Shown here: in pieces, positions 1-9,358 of the stretch
Position numbering within the stretch: the first letter of the stretch is position 1
How the letters are laid out: every line of letters starts with the position of its first letter
Translations under genes and position numbers: made by a program
Assembly: GCA_043820105.1 (NCBI GenBank)
Contig: JBDREC010000099.1
Location: 27,928 to 91,927 of the forward strand
DNA: 64,000 nucleotides
Source of the DNA: JBDREC01 sp043820105 [NCBI: Pseudomonadota bacterium]
GTDB taxonomy: Bacteria; Bdellovibrionota_F; JAHFAK01
Reading direction: 5' to 3'
The notes under the pieces: generated by a model
Told to the model about the DNA's origin: nothing
The model's input: the letters and a program-made list of their open reading frames with translations, nothing else
The model's database searches: none

Positions 1-46
1 TTTTTGGAAGTCGTTAATAGTCATATTAAACCTCAGCTATCTTAAA

Positions 47-82
47 GATTATGATTAAGATTCGGATTATGATTAAGATTTA
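47..82. repeat. Two tandem 18-bp units
   Basis: Two adjacent copies of an 18-bp unit (47-64 and 65-82) beginning gattatgattaagatt differ only in their last two bases. They sit in the intergenic end of the window downstream of the first minus-strand gene. A related phrase (attgagattgggattatga) occurs between two genes near 12680. The first 132 bases otherwise show nothing I can assign. Confidence 0.7.
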
Positions 83-132
83 TAGAAATGGATGTAAAGA
101 AATTTATATATATTAAAATTAAAAAATTCTAT

Positions 133-1971
133 TTAGGGCGTTGTAAATATTGAGCTGAATTCTGTAGGGAGATAATTTCCATCTAAATCAGCAACATCAG
201 TAGTAACTGTTATTATATAGCTTGCCCTTGCATCTAAGGACGTTGATGGAAGAAAAGAAAAAGTTTTTCCATTAATTTGAGTAAGCTCTACATCAACGGG
301 AATTTGAGAGCCCCTTTTTCTAAGAATGAAACTGGAATCGATATTTCCAGATTCATAGAAAAAACTATCAGCATCAATTGGGATATTAAACTGTATTACA
401 ATTTTACTTTCAAGAGAATCTATGGGATCACCATGAATTGGGTTTGTCATAGCAATAGATAGAGCATCATCGACTTCTTCTTCTGGTTCTGTTACTCTTT
501 CTGCTCGTTCCTCCCTAGGCGGAAGATCTTCTTCTGCGTCATCAATTTCTGTCTCTTCCTCCACTTCTTCCTCATCATCTATTGCCATATCATCTCTTGC
601 ATCCTCAACTTCTATGGTTGTTGAAAATCTTATGATTTCAGCAGTATCCATTGGGTTTCCGGCTGTATCTCTTACCATTCTAAGGACAAGGATTTGATAA
701 GAGGCATCTGATTCTAGTTCATTAATAGGGCTTATTGTTAGTGAATTTTCAGATTCAGAATAGCTAAGCTCTATTTCAATTGATTCAACCTCAGCTCCTT
801 CAATTTCAGGTGTTTTATTTAACAGGATTGTAGTAGTATCAATTGTATCAGCTTGCATTGCTTCAGAAAAATAAAGAACTGGTCTGATATTAATTGATAC
901 ACTTTCGGCCCCGTCTTCAATACTGGAAGATTCAATATAAGGCGCTGTAACATCTCTTGCTTCTCTATATTGACTTGCAACTCTAATAACTGCTGGTGTG
1001 GTTGCTTCACCGACTGCTGCTTCCATGCTTATAATAACGTTTCTATATGATAGAGGAATTTCATATTGGACATTACAGCAGGACAAACCAGAACCGCAAG
1101 TTTCAGCTTCTTCAAATGAATCACCATCATAGTATCTTTTTATTATTTCTTCGGAGCTTGTTAGATCTTGTCTATCTGCTACAATATTTACTGATAAGGC
1201 TTCTGTGTCATAGCAGAGAGTATAGATATCTTCTAGGCAGGTTCCGGCCGCTGTACATTCTTCCAAGAGCTCAGCAAAGACAAAATTGATTGCATTATTT
1301 AGAGTAATTATCCATTTGCTATTTTCCGTATCATAGGAAATGTCTATTTCTTCATCATCACTAATAACAGCTGGCGCTTGTTCAATTGAAACACTTGCTT
1401 CTATCTCTGCTGTAGCTCCTGAAAACTCCAGGGTAGCTCCAACTTTATTGTCTATTGATATTGTGATAGAAAGACTAAATGGGTTTTCTAATATTTGAAC
1501 GTATTCGCTTGCTTCTGTGATTAGCTCTTGTCCCCCTGTTCCGGTATTATATGCAAATAACTGTGCTGTAAAAGTATAATTTCCATATGCAAGTTCACTA
1601 TCAAATTCAACACTTACTTGTGAAGAGGAATCTGACCCTGTAAATTCTTCACTTTCACCAGAGGTACTTTCTCCTGTGTCAGAAAGTGCCTCCATTATTA
1701 ATTGATATGAGGTTTCTTGGTCCAGTGTATAAGAAACAAGGACAGTTGCTTTTGCGTAGTTTCCAGCTGTAATGCTGACATTATTTAGACCATCAGTTGA
1801 TTCAAGGCCTGGCTCGTCTTCTCCCCAGCCATCACCCCCTTTATTGAAAGTGTTTCCACAACTTCTACCACCAACAACACCAAATGAAAAAAGTAAAACT
1901 GTCATTATAGCGATAATTCCTAGATAGGCTTTGAAATGTTTTTTGATTAGTTGTAATTTAGACTCACTCAC
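133..1971 (-). CDS. Exported surface protein with Ig-like (Big_5-type) domains
   Basis: A 612-residue exported protein. Residues about 15-36 form a hydrophobic export or anchor segment, followed by GGRSC, which is a poor lipobox, so lipidation is uncertain. A beta-rich N-terminal part is followed by a domain around residues 340-455 with the phrases ISPINELESDASYQI and RDTAGNPMD. These are typical of bacterial Ig-like Big_5/SbsA-type domains. A very acidic Glu/Asp linker (about 455-505) separates a second such domain at the C terminus (LDARASYIITVTTDVADLDG). The likely role is structural or adhesive at the cell surface; the ligand is unknown. A cysteine pair (SCC) lies mid-protein. It is preceded by a 176-bp gap after cysS and probably has its own promoter. 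Confidence 0.7.
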   Translation of the reverse strand: MSESKLQLIKKHFKAYLGIIAIMTVLLFSFGVVGGRSCGNTFNKGGDGWGEDEPGLESTDGLNNVSITAGNYAKATVLVSYTLDQETSYQLIMEALSDTGESTSGESEEFTGSDSSSQVSVEFDSELAYGNYTFTAQLFAYNTGTGGQELITEASEYVQILENPFSLSITISIDNKVGATLEFSGATAEIEASVSIEQAPAVISDDEEIDISYDTENSKWIITLNNAINFVFAELLEECTAAGTCLEDIYTLCYDTEALSVNIVADRQDLTSSEEIIKRYYDGDSFEEAETCGSGLSCCNVQYEIPLSYRNVIISMEAAVGEATTPAVIRVASQYREARDVTAPYIESSSIEDGAESVSINIRPVLYFSEAMQADTIDTTTILLNKTPEIEGAEVESIEIELSYSESENSLTISPINELESDASYQILVLRMVRDTAGNPMDTAEIIRFSTTIEVEDARDDMAIDDEEEVEEETEIDDAEEDLPPREERAERVTEPEEEVDDALSIAMTNPIHGDPIDSLESKIVIQFNIPIDADSFFYESGNIDSSFILRKRGSQIPVDVELTQINGKTFSFLPSTSLDARASYIITVTTDVADLDGNYLPTEFSSIFTTP

Positions 1972-2086
1972 TGTGGCACCCCCTCGCTCAAAATTAATAA
2001 CCCTTTAAGATCAATGGGAAAATTAACCCATGATTTTTTCAACAAGAGTAAGCTGTTGAAATTATTATTGTTTTGATGTTATTATA

Positions 2087-2115
2087 TTATAGCACATATT
2101 GATCAAAAGTTGAAC
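2087..2115 (-). promoter_or_regulatory. Possible promoter for the Ig-like protein gene
   Basis: On the minus strand a perfect TATAAT (2092-2087) lies 17 bp from TTCAAC (2115-2110), which matches the -35 consensus only weakly. It is upstream of the gene starting at 1971 and downstream of cysS. The position is sensible, but in such AT-rich DNA chance matches are common. Confidence 0.35.
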
Positions 2116-2147
2116 CACTTTTTTGTAGTTTTTTTTAAATGTTGGAA

Positions 2148-3536
2148 TTATTTCTTTTTTTCCCAGCGTATACCTTGAGGGGTGTCTTTTAAAATGATTC
2201 CCATATCATTTAATTTATCCCGAATTTGATCAGCCAAAGCAAAATCTTTATTAATTCTTGCATCTTGTCTTTGCTTGATAAGTTTTTCAACTTCTTCATC
2301 TAAAGAAGCTTCTTTGGGAAAGGTTATGACATCAAGAACTTGGTTTATTTTTTCTAACAGGGCGATAATTTTTTGAGCATCATTTTCTGAGGTTTTTCCA
2401 GCTATTACATCAGGATTTATTTCTTTTATAAATGTAAAAAGGCTTCCTAGGGCTCCCGAGATATTAAGGTCATCATCTAAGAATTCTTCATATTTTTTAA
2501 GGCAGGTTTCAATTTTTATATCAAGAGTTTCTAAGCCATCACCTTTTGAGTTTTTTACATTTTCAATAAACTCATTAATTCTAGCACATGATTTTGACGC
2601 GGCTTCTAGCTCTTCTATTCCATAGTTTAGTGGAGCCCTGTAATGAGCTGAAAGCAAGAAATATCTAATGGCAATTGGGTCAATTCCTTTATCCATTAGA
2701 TCTCTTAAATTTAAAAAATTTCCCTCTGATTTGGACATTTTTTCTTTTTTCATTGTTAGATGAGCGCTGTGCAGCCAGTAATTAACAAATTTTTTGTCAT
2801 TAGCAGCTTCTGATTGAGCGATTTCATTTTCATGATGAGGAAAGATATTGTCAACTCCACCAGTATGAATATCAAAGCTTTCACCAAGATATTTTTGGCT
2901 CATGGCTGAGCATTCAATATGCCAACCTGGTCTTCCTTCTCCAAAGGGAGATTTCCAAAAAGGTTCGGCTTCTTTTTTCTTTTTCCATAAAACAAAGTCT
3001 CTTGCATCATCTTTTTCATATTCATCAGCATCATATCTGGAGCCTGTTTTAGTTTTTTCAATATCAATGTGAGAAAGCTTGCCATATTCTTTAAACTTTG
3101 AAATTGTGAAATAAACTGAGCCATCTGACTCATAGGTAAAACCTTTTTCTTTTAGTTTTAAAATGATATTAATCATTTCTTGAATATGATCTGTTGCCAG
3201 AGGGTAATGCTCAGCCCTTTCAATTTTTAAAGTATCAAGATCTTCAAAAAAAGCTTTGGTGTATTTTTTGGTAAATTCTTTTAAAGAAACACCTTCTTTT
3301 TTTGATTCTCTAATTGTTTTATCTTCAACATCAGTAATGTTCATTACTTGAATTACTTTATATCCTTTATATTTTAAGTATCTTCTTAAAATATCTTCAA
3401 ACATAAAGGTTCTTAAATTACCAATATGTGCAAAATTGTAAACAGTGGGACCGCAGGTGTACATTTTAACAATTCCAGGTTCAATTTCTTTAAATTCATC
3501 AAGTTTTAATGTGAGTGTATTATAAAACTTTAGCAT
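2148..3536 (-). CDS. cysS: Cysteine--tRNA ligase
   Basis: Charges tRNA-Cys with cysteine in the cytoplasm (class Ia aminoacyl-tRNA synthetase). The 462-residue length is normal for the family. The HIGN form of the HIGH motif is at residues 37-40 and KMSKS at 266-270. The zinc ligands expected for the family are present as C28, C209, H234 and E238. The C-terminal helical anticodon-binding part is complete (ending near RWEKKK). The gene is transcribed alone, divergently from the unknown gene at 3610, with a 73-bp shared upstream region. Confidence 0.98.
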   Translation of the reverse strand: MLKFYNTLTLKLDEFKEIEPGIVKMYTCGPTVYNFAHIGNLRTFMFEDILRRYLKYKGYKVIQVMNITDVEDKTIRESKKEGVSLKEFTKKYTKAFFEDLDTLKIERAEHYPLATDHIQEMINIILKLKEKGFTYESDGSVYFTISKFKEYGKLSHIDIEKTKTGSRYDADEYEKDDARDFVLWKKKKEAEPFWKSPFGEGRPGWHIECSAMSQKYLGESFDIHTGGVDNIFPHHENEIAQSEAANDKKFVNYWLHSAHLTMKKEKMSKSEGNFLNLRDLMDKGIDPIAIRYFLLSAHYRAPLNYGIEELEAASKSCARINEFIENVKNSKGDGLETLDIKIETCLKKYEEFLDDDLNISGALGSLFTFIKEINPDVIAGKTSENDAQKIIALLEKINQVLDVITFPKEASLDEEVEKLIKQRQDARINKDFALADQIRDKLNDMGIILKDTPQGIRWEKKK

Positions 3537-3551
3537 TTTTGTTCTCCATTT

Positions 3552-3580
3552 TTGACTAATTTCATCTATGATGGTATAAT
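3552..3580 (+). promoter_or_regulatory. Sigma-70-type promoter
   Basis: TTGACT (3552-3557), a 17-bp spacer and a perfect TATAAT (3575-3580) form the best consensus promoter in the window. It points at the unknown gene starting at 3610 and predicts a 5' leader of about 20 nt. That leader contains an AAGGGA ribosome-binding site at about 3599-3604. Confidence 0.75.
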
Positions 3581-3609
3581 TATTAAATAAAAAGAATCAA
3601 GGGATATTT

Positions 3610-4206
3610 ATGTCTGATAATAGCAAAATAATAAAGACTGATTTAATGGACTTTTTTAAAGAAGAGCTAGAAAAGGAGCTCGAAAAACAGAAGCTGGTAG
3701 TAATGGAGAATACTATCTTCTACGTAATGAATGTTTTGTATGAATTTTTTAAAACAGAAAAGCTATTAAACGAAAAGGGGCTTGGAATTTCTGAAAAACC
3801 ATTGGTTTTCTTAATGGCAGAAGCAATGAAGGCTGCTTTAACAAAAAGAATAGAGATTTTAAAAAGCATTGGAGATAATACTTTGTATATTACAGGTTTT
3901 TTCCCTGAAAGTATTGATAGTTCTTTGAATGATAAAAAGTATTTTATTGAAATGGGTGAAGCTGCTTATGGAAGTTTGGCAAGTATTATGGATAGCTACC
4001 ACAATGATTCAGAGATGGAAAAAGTTTTTAATGAATTATCTTCAAAGTTTTCTAAGTTGGTCGATGTTATTACGGGTATAAGTGATAAGACAAAGTTAAA
4101 AAATGATAAAGGTATTATCGAAATTTATTCAAAATGGTTAAAAACAGGCAATCAGCGAGCCAAAATTTTATTAAAGAAAAAAGGAATTAACTTACAAGAA
4201 GAATAA
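3610..4206 (+). CDS. Conserved-looking cytoplasmic protein of unknown function
   Basis: I do not recognise the family. The 198-residue protein has no signal peptide or membrane segment and looks mostly helical. It starts with a charged Lys/Glu-rich stretch. A central part contains LYITGFFPESI followed by YFIEMGEAAYGSLASIM, which reads like a folded, conserved core. The C terminus is basic (RAKILLKKKGI). A strong sigma-70-like promoter and an AAGGGA ribosome-binding site precede the ATG. It is monocistronic and ends one nucleotide before the stop of the convergent gene at 4208. Confidence 0.7.
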   Translation: MSDNSKIIKTDLMDFFKEELEKELEKQKLVVMENTIFYVMNVLYEFFKTEKLLNEKGLGISEKPLVFLMAEAMKAALTKRIEILKSIGDNTLYITGFFPESIDSSLNDKKYFIEMGEAAYGSLASIMDSYHNDSEMEKVFNELSSKFSKLVDVITGISDKTKLKNDKGIIEIYSKWLKTGNQRAKILLKKKGINLQEE

Positions 4207-4207
4207 A

Positions 4208-5044
4208 TCAGACGACCTTAGCTTTAGTTTTTATATCAAAGATATTTTTTTTTATATCCAACATTTCTTTTATCCAAATTGATAGACCTGAGTTTAAAGA
4301 TGGAATCCAGAAATCAGAGTTTATTATCATAAAAATGTCTAATAAGCAATTGAGAGTTTGTTGTTTTTTTGAACTAGAGTTGTAGTGAATATTTTTTTTA
4401 TTGAAATTACCTGGCTTTGTATATTGTATCAAATTAATATTTTGTAATCTTGATTGAATTTGATCAAAGGCAAAGCAGTCATCACTGGCTAAATACACAT
4501 TAAAGATTTTATGAGTTTTGGTATTTATTTTTATTTTTTCAATAAAGGTGCTTATATCATTTTGAATGTCAGTATTTCTAAAATGAAGTGATAAGTATTT
4601 TTCTTTAATTTTTTTAGGCTCAAAGGACTTTTTAATTGAATCAAGGACTTTTATATTGGGATTAATATAGTATTTTTGCCACAAAAAAATATGGCCTCCA
4701 AAAACAGAGATGGGATCTTTTTTATTTATGTTTTTACTTACTTTAATATTGTTTAGAAAATAATTTCTATCTGAGTATTTTAAGCTTAGATCTTTTAGCT
4801 CATTGATGGTAATCTTACTAAAAACTAATTCGCTTGGTATTAAATCATAATTGCAACTATAAGATAATCTTTTATCGTTTATAAAAAAATAATTATTAAA
4901 GAGATCTGCAAAGGCTTTATTGCATTTTGAATCAATTATTAAATGCAGGTTGTTTTTTTTTGCAAGGTATAAGGCCTGTGATAAGGATCTACACATGTGG
5001 GTTAGTCCACCAGAACCTTTAAATACTAGAAAATTTTTATTCAT
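4208..5044 (-). CDS. Fucosyltransferase-like glycosyltransferase (O-FucT/NodZ fold, tentative)
   Basis: About 278 residues from the ATG at 5044. A TTG at 5059 would add five residues and overlap the upstream gene by 10 nt; neither start has a clear ribosome-binding site. The N-terminal phrase GSGGLTHMCRSLSQALYLAK resembles the nucleotide-binding start of alpha-1,2/1,6- and O-fucosyltransferases (usually GGLGNR...). LSLHFRNTD resembles their HxRxTD signature that contacts GDP-fucose. A late phrase IINSDFWIPSLNSGLSIW fits their third motif. It follows the GH57 gene in the same operon, so a role in modifying a glycan is likely. No GDP-fucose synthesis genes are in the window; manB-manC, 34 kb away, could supply the GDP-mannose precursor. 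Family assignment is by motif only. Confidence 0.55.
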   Translation of the reverse strand: MNKNFLVFKGSGGLTHMCRSLSQALYLAKKNNLHLIIDSKCNKAFADLFNNYFFINDKRLSYSCNYDLIPSELVFSKITINELKDLSLKYSDRNYFLNNIKVSKNINKKDPISVFGGHIFLWQKYYINPNIKVLDSIKKSFEPKKIKEKYLSLHFRNTDIQNDISTFIEKIKINTKTHKIFNVYLASDDCFAFDQIQSRLQNINLIQYTKPGNFNKKNIHYNSSSKKQQTLNCLLDIFMIINSDFWIPSLNSGLSIWIKEMLDIKKNIFDIKTKAKVV

Positions 5045-5049
5045 TTTTG

Positions 5050-6639
5050 TTAGCTGCAATAAGATCTGAAATTTATTTCAGGAAAAATATTATCTTTATA
5101 TTCAATATCACTAAGCCATTGTTCATTTAAACTTCCATATTTTAAATCTTCATATATTTGATTAAATCTAAGAATATGGTCCTTGGTTCTTTTAACAGCG
5201 TATTCAACCATTGATCCTGTTTTCATAATAAAAGCCCAATCACTCGATTGAGCAAGCAAAACTTCACGGGCTGCTTGATTGAGGCTCCTTGTTACTAAGG
5301 GATCATTTGTTTCTTTATATTGGTTAGCAATTTCAACCATTCGCTTTGAAATTTTGTGCAAGTGCCTGTAAACCCAGTCATTGCTGCCATTTAGCCAGTA
5401 TTCATTATAACCCTTATATCCCCAGCTTGATGCATTTGGTTTAACAAGCTGGTTTATTTCATATTCCTGTAGATAATCAATAGGTGAAATTAATTTTATT
5501 GTATTTTGGTCAAAGGCAATTTTTCTTATTAAGTAATTTAAGAATGAAGGCCCTTCATACCACCAGTGACCAAATAATTCTGCATCATAAGGAGAAATAA
5601 TGATAGGCTTTCTGTCCATCAATGAACATAGGCTTTCAATTTGTTTTTCTCTGTTAAACATGAAATTGCCAGCATGACTTGCTGTCATTTCGTGTGCTAT
5701 ATCTGGATTGTATGGAAGTTTGTTATCTGTTTTGCCTGTTATTTTGTAGTATTTAAAGCCTGTATGAACCCTTACACCATCACCGTTTATATAGGGTTTA
5801 ATATAATCATATTCTAAATCAAAACCAATATCTCTATAAAAATCTCGATAATTTATATCACCAGGATAACCTTCATTAGCGCTCCATACTTGCTTTGAGG
5901 ATTCGGTATCTCTTCCAAAGGCTGCTACGCCATTTGAAGTATAGACTGGAGCGAAGACTCCATATTTAGGCCTAGGATTTGCATATTGCACACCATGGGT
6001 ATCCATGATGAAAAATTTTATTCCAGCGTCTTTTAGATATTTATCAACCAAAGGAGTATAACCACATTCAGCCAACCAAATACCGTTTGGTCTTTTGCCA
6101 AAAATTCTTTCATAGCTATTTGCTGCAACATCAATTTGTGCTTTTATTGCATCTTTGTTTTCTATCATTAAGGGCAAGAAACCATGAGTCGCGCAGCAAG
6201 TTATTATTTCTAAAACTCCTAAGTCTTGAAATTTTTTAAAAGCAAAGGTTAAATTGTTAAAATATTTTTTTTCAAAGACTTCTTTGCAGTTTTGTAATTT
6301 GTTAAAGTACATTTGGGCAAGACGGAAAAAATCATCTAAGCCCTTGGTTCTTTTTAGCTCTTTATCAGCAAGCTCAAGCATTAGGTTTAAGTGTTTTAAA
6401 TACTTGCTCTGTAAAAGTTCATCATTAAGCATTGAAGCAAGAGGCGGTGTAACTGACATTGTTAATCTAAAGGGCACATTATCTTTAACAAGCCCATCCA
6501 TCATATTTAAAAGAGGGATGTAGGTTTCAGTAATAGCTTCAAATAGCCACCCTTCTTCTAGAAATGTTTCATATTCCGGGTGTCTTACAAATGGCAGGTG
6601 AGCGTGTAGTATAAGTGATAAAAAACCTTTTTCATTCAT
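5050..6639 (-). CDS. GH57 1,4-alpha-glucan branching enzyme
   Basis: Glycoside hydrolase family 57, branching-enzyme type, which introduces alpha-1,6 branches into glycogen-like glucans in the cytoplasm. LILHAHLPF is the family opening motif. WLAECGY carries the expected glutamate nucleophile (E191 counting from the ATG at 6639) and SPYDAELFGHWW the acid/base aspartate (D352). A C-terminal helical DUF1957-like part follows. I chose the ATG at 6639 because GGAG lies 9 nt upstream; a TTG at 6654 would swallow that site. It lies directly downstream of the DUF4912 gene (17 nt from the ATG) and upstream of the fucosyltransferase-like gene. This is a common GH57 context. Confidence 0.9.
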   Translation of the reverse strand: MNEKGFLSLILHAHLPFVRHPEYETFLEEGWLFEAITETYIPLLNMMDGLVKDNVPFRLTMSVTPPLASMLNDELLQSKYLKHLNLMLELADKELKRTKGLDDFFRLAQMYFNKLQNCKEVFEKKYFNNLTFAFKKFQDLGVLEIITCCATHGFLPLMIENKDAIKAQIDVAANSYERIFGKRPNGIWLAECGYTPLVDKYLKDAGIKFFIMDTHGVQYANPRPKYGVFAPVYTSNGVAAFGRDTESSKQVWSANEGYPGDINYRDFYRDIGFDLEYDYIKPYINGDGVRVHTGFKYYKITGKTDNKLPYNPDIAHEMTASHAGNFMFNREKQIESLCSLMDRKPIIISPYDAELFGHWWYEGPSFLNYLIRKIAFDQNTIKLISPIDYLQEYEINQLVKPNASSWGYKGYNEYWLNGSNDWVYRHLHKISKRMVEIANQYKETNDPLVTRSLNQAAREVLLAQSSDWAFIMKTGSMVEYAVKRTKDHILRFNQIYEDLKYGSLNEQWLSDIEYKDNIFPEINFRSYCS

Positions 6640-6656
6640 TTTGATTTTCTCCAATA

Positions 6657-7634
6657 TTATCTTTGCAGGGAATTTGATGATAGTTGACTAGATGAAATAT
6701 TTCTTCTTACACTTTGTTTAAGAATTTCAGAAAGCTTTTCAAGTGATTCTGGATTACCATTAAAATTAGGATCCTTTGAAATTTCTTCCCACTTATCATC
6801 AAGTTCTTTTGGTGAAACCCAAATCTGCTTTATGTTGTTTGATACATCTTCAGCTGGTGAGAAAATAGTGTTTGATACTATTATTGGGTAAAAAGTAGAA
6901 GAGGTTTTAATACCAATTTCTGCCCTATATGAAGTTTGAGTTTTTTCAATATTAGCATACCAGCTTGAAAGATGGTTGTTAATTTCAATATCTCTAACTA
7001 AACTAAGGACATCTGAGCCTGAATTGTTTTTATTAACTTCATAAAGTCTTAGTAATAGTTTATGCTTTGAATCTTTCGCTTGTTTTTTAACACAGTCAAA
7101 TGATTTTTTAGTTAGCTCCCAGTAGGCAAAAATCCATTTTGGATCAACTGGTAATATTGCCAATGAATCTTCTAAATAAGTTTTTGGGACATCTGTTGGA
7201 AGCTTTTTTTCGGCTTCACATACAATTTTTGTTTTAGTGAATTTTGATTGCTCAACTTCTTTTTTTGAGCTTTCATGATCTGTCTCTTTTTTTATATTTG
7301 TGTTTCCTAAAACAGTCTCTAAAATTCCAGTACCTGCTATAATGTCTTGTTTATCTCTTTTAAAAGAAGCTTTCCTTTTCTTTTTCAAAGAAATATTTTT
7401 GTTTTTTTCTTTTATTAAAACCATTTTTTGAGCTACTTTTTTTGCCTTAACTAATTCTTTATCTTTTAATAATGCAGTTAAAGTAGTTGTTTTTTTAGTT
7501 TGTTTTTTGCTTTCTTTTACTATGAAGCTAATCATATCTTCTTTTTTCATTCTCATTGTTAATGGGACGTCTAACTTTCTGCCCATATCTAATAGTTCTA
7601 GTTTTTTGTATTTTACTAAATCACTTTTCTTCAT
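6657..7634 (-). CDS. DUF4912 protein with Rho_N/SAP-like N terminus
   Basis: A 325-residue cytoplasmic protein. Residues 1-45 (KKSDLVKYKKLELLDMGRKL...MISFIV) look like a small Rho N-terminal or SAP-type helical domain. A long Lys-rich, low-complexity linker follows (about 46-150). The C-terminal half contains LPVDPKWIFAYWELT and a later IWVSPKELDD, typical of DUF4912. Such proteins are commonly encoded beside GH57 glucan enzymes, as here. They are thought to bind carbohydrate or nucleic acid, but no function is firmly known to me. It heads the three-gene minus-strand operon; GGAG stands 7 nt before the ATG. Confidence 0.8.
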   Translation of the reverse strand: MKKSDLVKYKKLELLDMGRKLDVPLTMRMKKEDMISFIVKESKKQTKKTTTLTALLKDKELVKAKKVAQKMVLIKEKNKNISLKKKRKASFKRDKQDIIAGTGILETVLGNTNIKKETDHESSKKEVEQSKFTKTKIVCEAEKKLPTDVPKTYLEDSLAILPVDPKWIFAYWELTKKSFDCVKKQAKDSKHKLLLRLYEVNKNNSGSDVLSLVRDIEINNHLSSWYANIEKTQTSYRAEIGIKTSSTFYPIIVSNTIFSPAEDVSNNIKQIWVSPKELDDKWEEISKDPNFNGNPESLEKLSEILKQSVRRNISSSQLSSNSLQR

Positions 7635-7747
7635 ATTTTACTCCAAATTCTATGCATAAAATAAAAATGCAAATATCATATCTAATCTTTGGGCCTTTTA
7701 TATTATGGCTTTGTGTTTGTCAAACCCTACTTTTATTTTATATAAAA

Positions 7748-7776
7748 TTGACATTCTTCCTTAATTGGTTTGTAAA
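7748..7776 (+). promoter_or_regulatory. Probable promoter for the ChaN-like gene
   Basis: TTGACA (7748-7753) is a perfect -35 box. It is followed after 17 bp by TGTAAA, or after 19 bp by TAAAAT (7773-7778). It lies 30-50 bp before the ATG at 7805, within the divergent spacer shared with the DUF4912 operon. Confidence 0.5.
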
Positions 7777-7804
7777 ATAAAAAAAACAAGCATAGAATTG
7801 ATTT

Positions 7805-9355
7805 ATGAATATAAAAAAAACAAGAAGCATTGAGAAAAAGGTTTATAATAACAACTCCTTAACGATTGCTGAACATCTGGCTTTTATGTCTGCAGAAGAG
7901 TCTGTGTACCAGGAAGACTATGAAAAATCACTAAAAAAAACATATAATTGTCTTGATTTAAAGGCATTTAAAAATGAGCTTAAAAAAGCAGATGTTGTAT
8001 TAATTGGAGATTATCGACCATTTATAGACTCTAAAAACTTTTTTATGGATCTTGCTTTAGATTTAAATAAAAAAGATAAAAGAAAAACTTTTGCAGCCTT
8101 AGATTGGTATGCAAGTTCTAAGCAAGCTATAATGGATGAATTCTTAAGTTCAAAAAAAGAAAACGAAGATTTAATTAATAAGTTGTACAACGACAGAAAA
8201 TGGAATCTTAAATTTAAAGATTTTTACGTGCCTGTTCTAAGTAGTTTTAAAAAGGCAAAAATACCTATTTTTTGTATCGATAAAACCTCCTATTGCAAAC
8301 CAGAAACAAGGGACGAGTTTTCTGCTGCAAAACTTGTTAATATTATTAAAGCAAATCCAAAATCCAGAGCAATTGTTTCTTTGGGGGACAATCGTTTATC
8401 AGCCAAACATTTTCCACAGAGTCTTAAAAGCTTAATACCAGAATTGAATATTATGCTTGTACATTTAAATATAGGCGCTATTTATTTTAAGGAAATTAAT
8501 AATGGACAAATTTCAAAATTACCTGCTTTTTACCAACTAAATAAGAATGAATACTGTGCGTTAACTTCTTCCCCCGTCTATTTACAACAGTCATTTTTAA
8601 ATACTTTTAATGAGGACTATGATTTTTCAGTTTGTGAATCTGTTAAAGTAACTGCATTTACGAATATTGATTTTATATGCAAATTTTTGGGGCTTTCTAG
8701 TGAAAAATATAAAAAGCTAAAGGTTGCTTCTTGGGATAATATTCATCTTGATAAAAAGCTTTATAACAAAGAATTTAAAAGCAATGAAGAAAAAGCTATT
8801 TTTGAACATGCTCAGCATAGTGAAAGTTTTTGTTTGCCCCAACAAAACTTCATTTTTATTGCTAATAGATTTAAAAGTCATATAGCTGAAGAAGTATGTC
8901 ATTACATAAAAAATGATTTAGATGGAGCCAATTTAATTAAAAATGAAATGGAATATTTTTATTATATGACCATGCATGAAGCTCTTGGCTTTTTGGGATC
9001 AAAATTGATTTATCCAAAAAGAAAAATCCAATCTTTAAAGGTATTGAAAGAAGAGGCTCAATATGATGAGATCTATTGTAAAATTTATACAAATATAATG
9101 CTTCATAAGCGCCTTGAAAAAAGTGAAGATTTTGAGAAATATAGTTCAATTTATTTTTCTGATCCAATAGCTTTTTCTGGCACTGTTCATTATCTTGGAT
9201 ATCTACTTGGTCAAGCATTGTTTGAGATGTATGAGCAAAAGAAAATTAATAAAGGGTTTATTAAAAAATTATTTTTCAGTGATTTCGCCTTATCTGATGA
9301 AGCTAGAAATATTTATTTTGATTTAGTAGAAATAATAAGACAAGCAAAGGGTTAG
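7805..9355 (+). CDS. ChaN-like (haem-binding uptake/Tiki superfamily) protein
   Basis: A 516-residue protein without an obvious signal peptide. The N-terminal half (about 55-240) contains ADVVLIGDYRPFIDSKNFF, DWYASSKQAIMDEFL and RAIVSLGDNRLSAKHFP. These fit the ChaN/PF04187 fold, a putative haem-binding or peptidase-like domain. Canonical members have Glu/His (GExH) where this has GDYR, so any catalytic or haem role may differ. The C-terminal half (about 270-516) is helical and unassigned, with an invariant-looking HAQHSESFCLPQQNF stretch. The gene is followed after 3 nt by a small outer-membrane barrel gene, so they are probably co-transcribed. Confidence 0.6.
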   Translation: MNIKKTRSIEKKVYNNNSLTIAEHLAFMSAEESVYQEDYEKSLKKTYNCLDLKAFKNELKKADVVLIGDYRPFIDSKNFFMDLALDLNKKDKRKTFAALDWYASSKQAIMDEFLSSKKENEDLINKLYNDRKWNLKFKDFYVPVLSSFKKAKIPIFCIDKTSYCKPETRDEFSAAKLVNIIKANPKSRAIVSLGDNRLSAKHFPQSLKSLIPELNIMLVHLNIGAIYFKEINNGQISKLPAFYQLNKNEYCALTSSPVYLQQSFLNTFNEDYDFSVCESVKVTAFTNIDFICKFLGLSSEKYKKLKVASWDNIHLDKKLYNKEFKSNEEKAIFEHAQHSESFCLPQQNFIFIANRFKSHIAEEVCHYIKNDLDGANLIKNEMEYFYYMTMHEALGFLGSKLIYPKRKIQSLKVLKEEAQYDEIYCKIYTNIMLHKRLEKSEDFEKYSSIYFSDPIAFSGTVHYLGYLLGQALFEMYEQKKINKGFIKKLFFSDFALSDEARNIYFDLVEIIRQAKG

Positions 9356-9358
9356 TTT

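Noticed and set aside
2104-2123. A short aaaagt/actttt hairpin after cysS as a terminator
   Set aside because: The stem is only six A-T-rich pairs and no T-run follows in the direction of cysS transcription.
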